Positions 22,427-24,507 of a stretch of 24,507 nt of DNA are shown here, piece after piece. Position 1 is the first letter of the stretch; every line of letters begins with the position of its first letter. Below the pieces are notes generated by a model. It made no database searches and was not told where the DNA came from. It saw only the letters and a program-made list of their open reading frames with translations. Made by a program: the position numbers and the translations under genes. The stretch is taken from assembly GCA_026000945.1 (NCBI GenBank), contig BNZI01000013.1:1-24507 (forward strand), read 5' to 3'. Source of the DNA: Clostridia bacterium. GTDB taxonomy: Bacteria > Bacillota > Clostridia > Lachnospirales > Lachnospiraceae.

Positions 22427-23263
22427 TTATTCTGTTTCTATGTGGTTAGTAACTTCATCCGTAGTAGCTAAGCTTTTGCGTAAAGCAATACCAAAAAAGA
22501 TAGCTGCAATTAAAGTGATGACAGTAAAAAGAATGAAGTAGAGAATATTGGCTTCCATTGCTTCCATACCTTGGCGTAATATAGGAACTTCTGAAATGAG
22601 GACAGAGCAAATGTTGGCAAAAATATGAATGATAATGGGGTATAATAAGTTTGAAGTCTTTTCATAAAAATAAGCTAAAATTAAACCTAAAGTAAAAGCG
22701 TAAAGACCTTGTACCATATTTCCATGGATAATCGCAAAAATGAGAGCTGAAAGGATGAGAGAAAATCTAAAATTGAGTATAGTCCTTAAACGACGGAAAA
22801 TTAAACCACGGCAAAGCAATTCTTCTACAATTGGAGCGATAATCCCCACTGAGATAATCTCCAACCATAAGTTGTGACCGTATATACTTGCTAAAACTTC
22901 TTGGCTGCGTGGAAAAAGCTCCATCAAAGGTGATAGGCTAATTAGGCTGTTTAGGGATATACAAGCACCAATAGATAAGAGAAGCAGTAAAATGATTTGT
23001 TTGAAAGAGATAGTATCTTTTTTTGTGTAAGAGTGATTTCTTTTATCTCTAATATATAAAGGATAGAAAATAAGAAAAAGTACAATGTTAGTAAGTAATA
23101 CAATAAAAATAGTGTATTTCGGTAATTCGGAAAGTGCATCAATTCCAAGCCTAAAACCAAGAACAATGCCGGCAATTGCTCCAACGATTGTTGAAACGAC
23201 TAAATATAGGATGAGAGGGATAAAGATAGATAAAACTGCTGAAGAAGTACTTTTTTGATTCAT
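22427..23263 (-). CDS. CPBP (CAAX protease / bacteriocin-processing) family intramembrane metalloprotease
   Basis: The 278-residue product has about eight membrane segments. The CPBP motifs are VEELLCRGLIFRRL (E147, E148, R152), IIHGNMVQGLYAFTLGLILAYFY and the C-terminal PIIIHIFANICS, giving the glutamate and histidine residues of this protease family. Bacterial members have roles in bacteriocin self-immunity, protein processing or unknown tasks; the function here is not known. The start at 23263 follows AAAGGAG; an upstream frame to 23290 has no site. It is transcribed from a good promoter at 23309-23337 and followed by the glycosyltransferase gene. Confidence 0.85.
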   Translation of the reverse strand: MNQKSTSSAVLSIFIPLILYLVVSTIVGAIAGIVLGFRLGIDALSELPKYTIFIVLLTNIVLFLIFYPLYIRDKRNHSYTKKDTISFKQIILLLLLSIGACISLNSLISLSPLMELFPRSQEVLASIYGHNLWLEIISVGIIAPIVEELLCRGLIFRRLRTILNFRFSLILSALIFAIIHGNMVQGLYAFTLGLILAYFYEKTSNLLYPIIIHIFANICSVLISEVPILRQGMEAMEANILYFILFTVITLIAAIFFGIALRKSLATTDEVTNHIETE

Positions 23264-23308
23264 GGGTTTTCTCCTTTGGGCATGTGCCACAATAAAACAT
23301 TTAAGTTT

Positions 23309-23337
23309 ATTGTAGTACGAACTTGGCTTGAAGTCAA
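23309..23337 (-). promoter_or_regulatory. Sigma-A type promoter of the CPBP-glycosyltransferase genes
   Basis: On the minus strand TTGACT (23332-23337) and TACAAT (23309-23314) are separated by exactly 17 nt. Transcription would start near 23302, about 40 nt before the start codon. Confidence 0.75.
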
Positions 23338-23375
23338 CTTTTTGTAATGAATCAAAGACAACTGGTAGAACTGGA

Positions 23376-23409
23376 TTTAGGAAGCGATAATCTACATTCG
23401 CTCCCTAAA
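23376..23409. terminator. Hairpin downstream of feoB, possible terminator
   Basis: TTTAGG and AGCGA pair with TCGCT and CCTAAA, with one A-C mismatch. It lies 22 nt after the feoB stop. The T tract on the minus-strand side is poor, so termination is uncertain. Confidence 0.45.
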
Positions 23410-23430
23410 ATAAAATGTTTTTCCTATTTT

Positions 23431-24507
23431 TTAAGAAAAGAATAAGGTTCCAATTAAGTAAACCAGTAAAGACACAAGATAAGCAACAAGCATATGGAAG
23501 GCAATTGCCCGAAATGTCCATTTCCAAGAACCCATTTCTTTACGCAAAGCACCTACTGCAGCAAAACAAGGCATACAAAGCAAATTAAAGGCCATATAAG
23601 CATAAGCAGTAACGGGCGTAAAAAGTTGAGAAATACCAGCTAAACTTTCTTGTCCGCCTGAGGCAGGAAAGAGAATTTCAAAGGTGGCTACCAGATTTTC
23701 TTTAGCTAAAAATCCAGTTAAGGTACCTACGATAGGTTGCCAAGATTGACCAAAGCCTAAGGGGATAAAGACAAAGCGAAGCATGTGACCTAAACTGGAC
23801 ATTATACTGAGTTCCATTTCCTCAGAAGATAAGTAACGGAAAGTAGGGCTAAAATGAGAAAGTAACCAAATTAATACCGTAGAAACAAAAATTAGTGTAC
23901 CAGCTCGAATACAAAAATCCTTAATTTTCTCCCAGGCATGAATCCAAATACTGCGTAAAGTAGGTAAACGGTACTGAGGAAGTTCCATAATAAAATGACT
24001 GACATTATCTTTAAACAAAGTTCGGTTTAAGAATATCCCTGCAACAATGGCGACGAGCATTCCTAATAAGTACAAAGAAAAAACAAGTAAAGTCTGATTT
24101 TGATTGGTAAACAAAATGGAGGCAAACATTAAGTATATTGGCAATTTGGCACTGCAAGACATAAAAGGAATCAGCATTAAGGTCATTTTGCGGTTGCGCT
24201 CGTTTTCTAAAGTTCTGCTGGATAGCATTGCGGGAACGGAGCAGCCAAAACCCATCAAAAAAGGAATGAATGATTTTCCAGAAAGTCCAAAATTACGGAA
24301 TAATCTATCCATAACAAAGGCAATTCTAGACATGTAACCGCTGTCTTCTAAAAAAGACATTAAAACAAAGAGTACTAAAATTTGTGGTAAAAAGGAAATA
24401 ATGCCTCCTAATCCCGCAAGTATGCCTTCACTGATTAGAGAAATTGCCCAATCGGATGCTCCTGCTGTTACTAAAAGGTTCCCAATCCCTTCTGTCAGCC
24501 AAAATTC
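23431..24507 (-). CDS. feoB: Ferrous iron transporter FeoB, C-terminal part
   Basis: The frame is open from the window end to the stop at 23431, giving 358 residues of the membrane part of FeoB, which imports Fe(II). Markers are GGIISFLPQILVLFVLMSFLEDSGYMSRIAF, read in sections, the gate motif GFGCSVPAMLSSRTL, PFMSCSAKLPIYLMF, and the second gate region GTLTGFLAKENLVATFEIL and NLLCMPCFAAVGALRKEMG. About eight membrane segments are visible. The N-terminal G domain is outside the window. The internal ATG at 24360 is not the start. Confidence 0.93.
   Translation of the reverse strand, partial: EFWLTEGIGNLLVTAGASDWAISLISEGILAGLGGIISFLPQILVLFVLMSFLEDSGYMSRIAFVMDRLFRNFGLSGKSFIPFLMGFGCSVPAMLSSRTLENERNRKMTLMLIPFMSCSAKLPIYLMFASILFTNQNQTLLVFSLYLLGMLVAIVAGIFLNRTLFKDNVSHFIMELPQYRLPTLRSIWIHAWEKIKDFCIRAGTLIFVSTVLIWLLSHFSPTFRYLSSEEMELSIMSSLGHMLRFVFIPLGFGQSWQPIVGTLTGFLAKENLVATFEILFPASGGQESLAGISQLFTPVTAYAYMAFNLLCMPCFAAVGALRKEMGSWKWTFRAIAFHMLVAYLVSLLVYLIGTLFFS

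Noticed and set aside
22427..23263. CPBP protein as part of a defence system with the restriction-modification pair
   Set aside because: It is on the opposite strand, has its own promoter, is separated by a strong terminator and is coupled to a glycosyltransferase; nothing links it to defence.
1..24507. Avoidance of GGNCC sites as support for the restriction specificity
   Set aside because: GGNCC occurs several times (for example near 938, 1312, 2632 and 3299), so no avoidance is evident in this window.
1..24507. tRNA or rRNA genes
   Set aside because: No cloverleaf or rRNA-like sequence was recognised by eye in the intergenic regions.

Overview
This AT-rich window looks like a low-GC, endospore-forming type Bacillota chromosome, probably a clostridial lineage. 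The evidence is strong AGGAGG-type ribosome binding sites, the rpsF-ssb-rpsR operon, a PASTA-less Ser/Thr kinase with TPR-like C-terminus, a SpoIID-like protein with a peptidoglycan-binding domain, and sigma-A type promoters. The genus cannot be fixed from the sequence.

Layout. Positions 1-3400 are core: the C-terminus of coaBC, an endonuclease V homologue whose active-site acids and histidines have become Gln/Asn, the rpsF-ssb-rpsR operon with promoter and terminator, then an Fe/Mn superoxide dismutase convergent with a 63-residue unknown protein. Positions 3403-4312 hold no gene but contain a 332-bp element with terminal inverted repeats and pieces of other dispersed repeats. Positions 4313-7965 encode a membrane Ser/Thr kinase and a membrane protein with Ig-like repeats, probably one operon. 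Positions 8433-12413 carry a nitroreductase, an NADPH-dependent flavin reductase-like protein, a DUF4291 protein and release factor RF3 (TTG start). An orphan oligopeptide-binding lipoprotein (12589-14289) converges with a SpoIID-like/peptidoglycan-binding protein.

Positions 15625-21382 form an accessory surface-sugar and addiction-module region. A truncated duplicate of the rfbG start, a DinJ/YafQ-type toxin-antitoxin pair with a near-symmetric operator, intact rfbG (CDP-glucose 4,6-dehydratase), rfbH (CDP-4-keto-6-deoxyglucose 3-dehydrase) and a GGNCC-type (Sau96I/Eco47II-like) restriction-modification pair are closed by a strong bidirectional terminator. On the minus strand follow a family 2 glycosyltransferase, a CPBP membrane protease homologue and the C-terminal part of feoB.

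The most unusual signal is a family of about 120-170-nt structured repeats (8245-8415, 9754-9903, 10556-10679, 10685-10837, 17797-17941). They share an internal GAGCGAGAAGCCC-like strand and, in four of the five, the end TATGTCAC. All lie on the + strand in the leaders of + strand genes. They resemble right ends / omega-RNA of IS200/IS605 (TnpB) elements, but no tnpB or tnpA gene is present here. Whether they are decayed insertions, guide-RNA-only elements or co-opted leader RNAs is the main open question.
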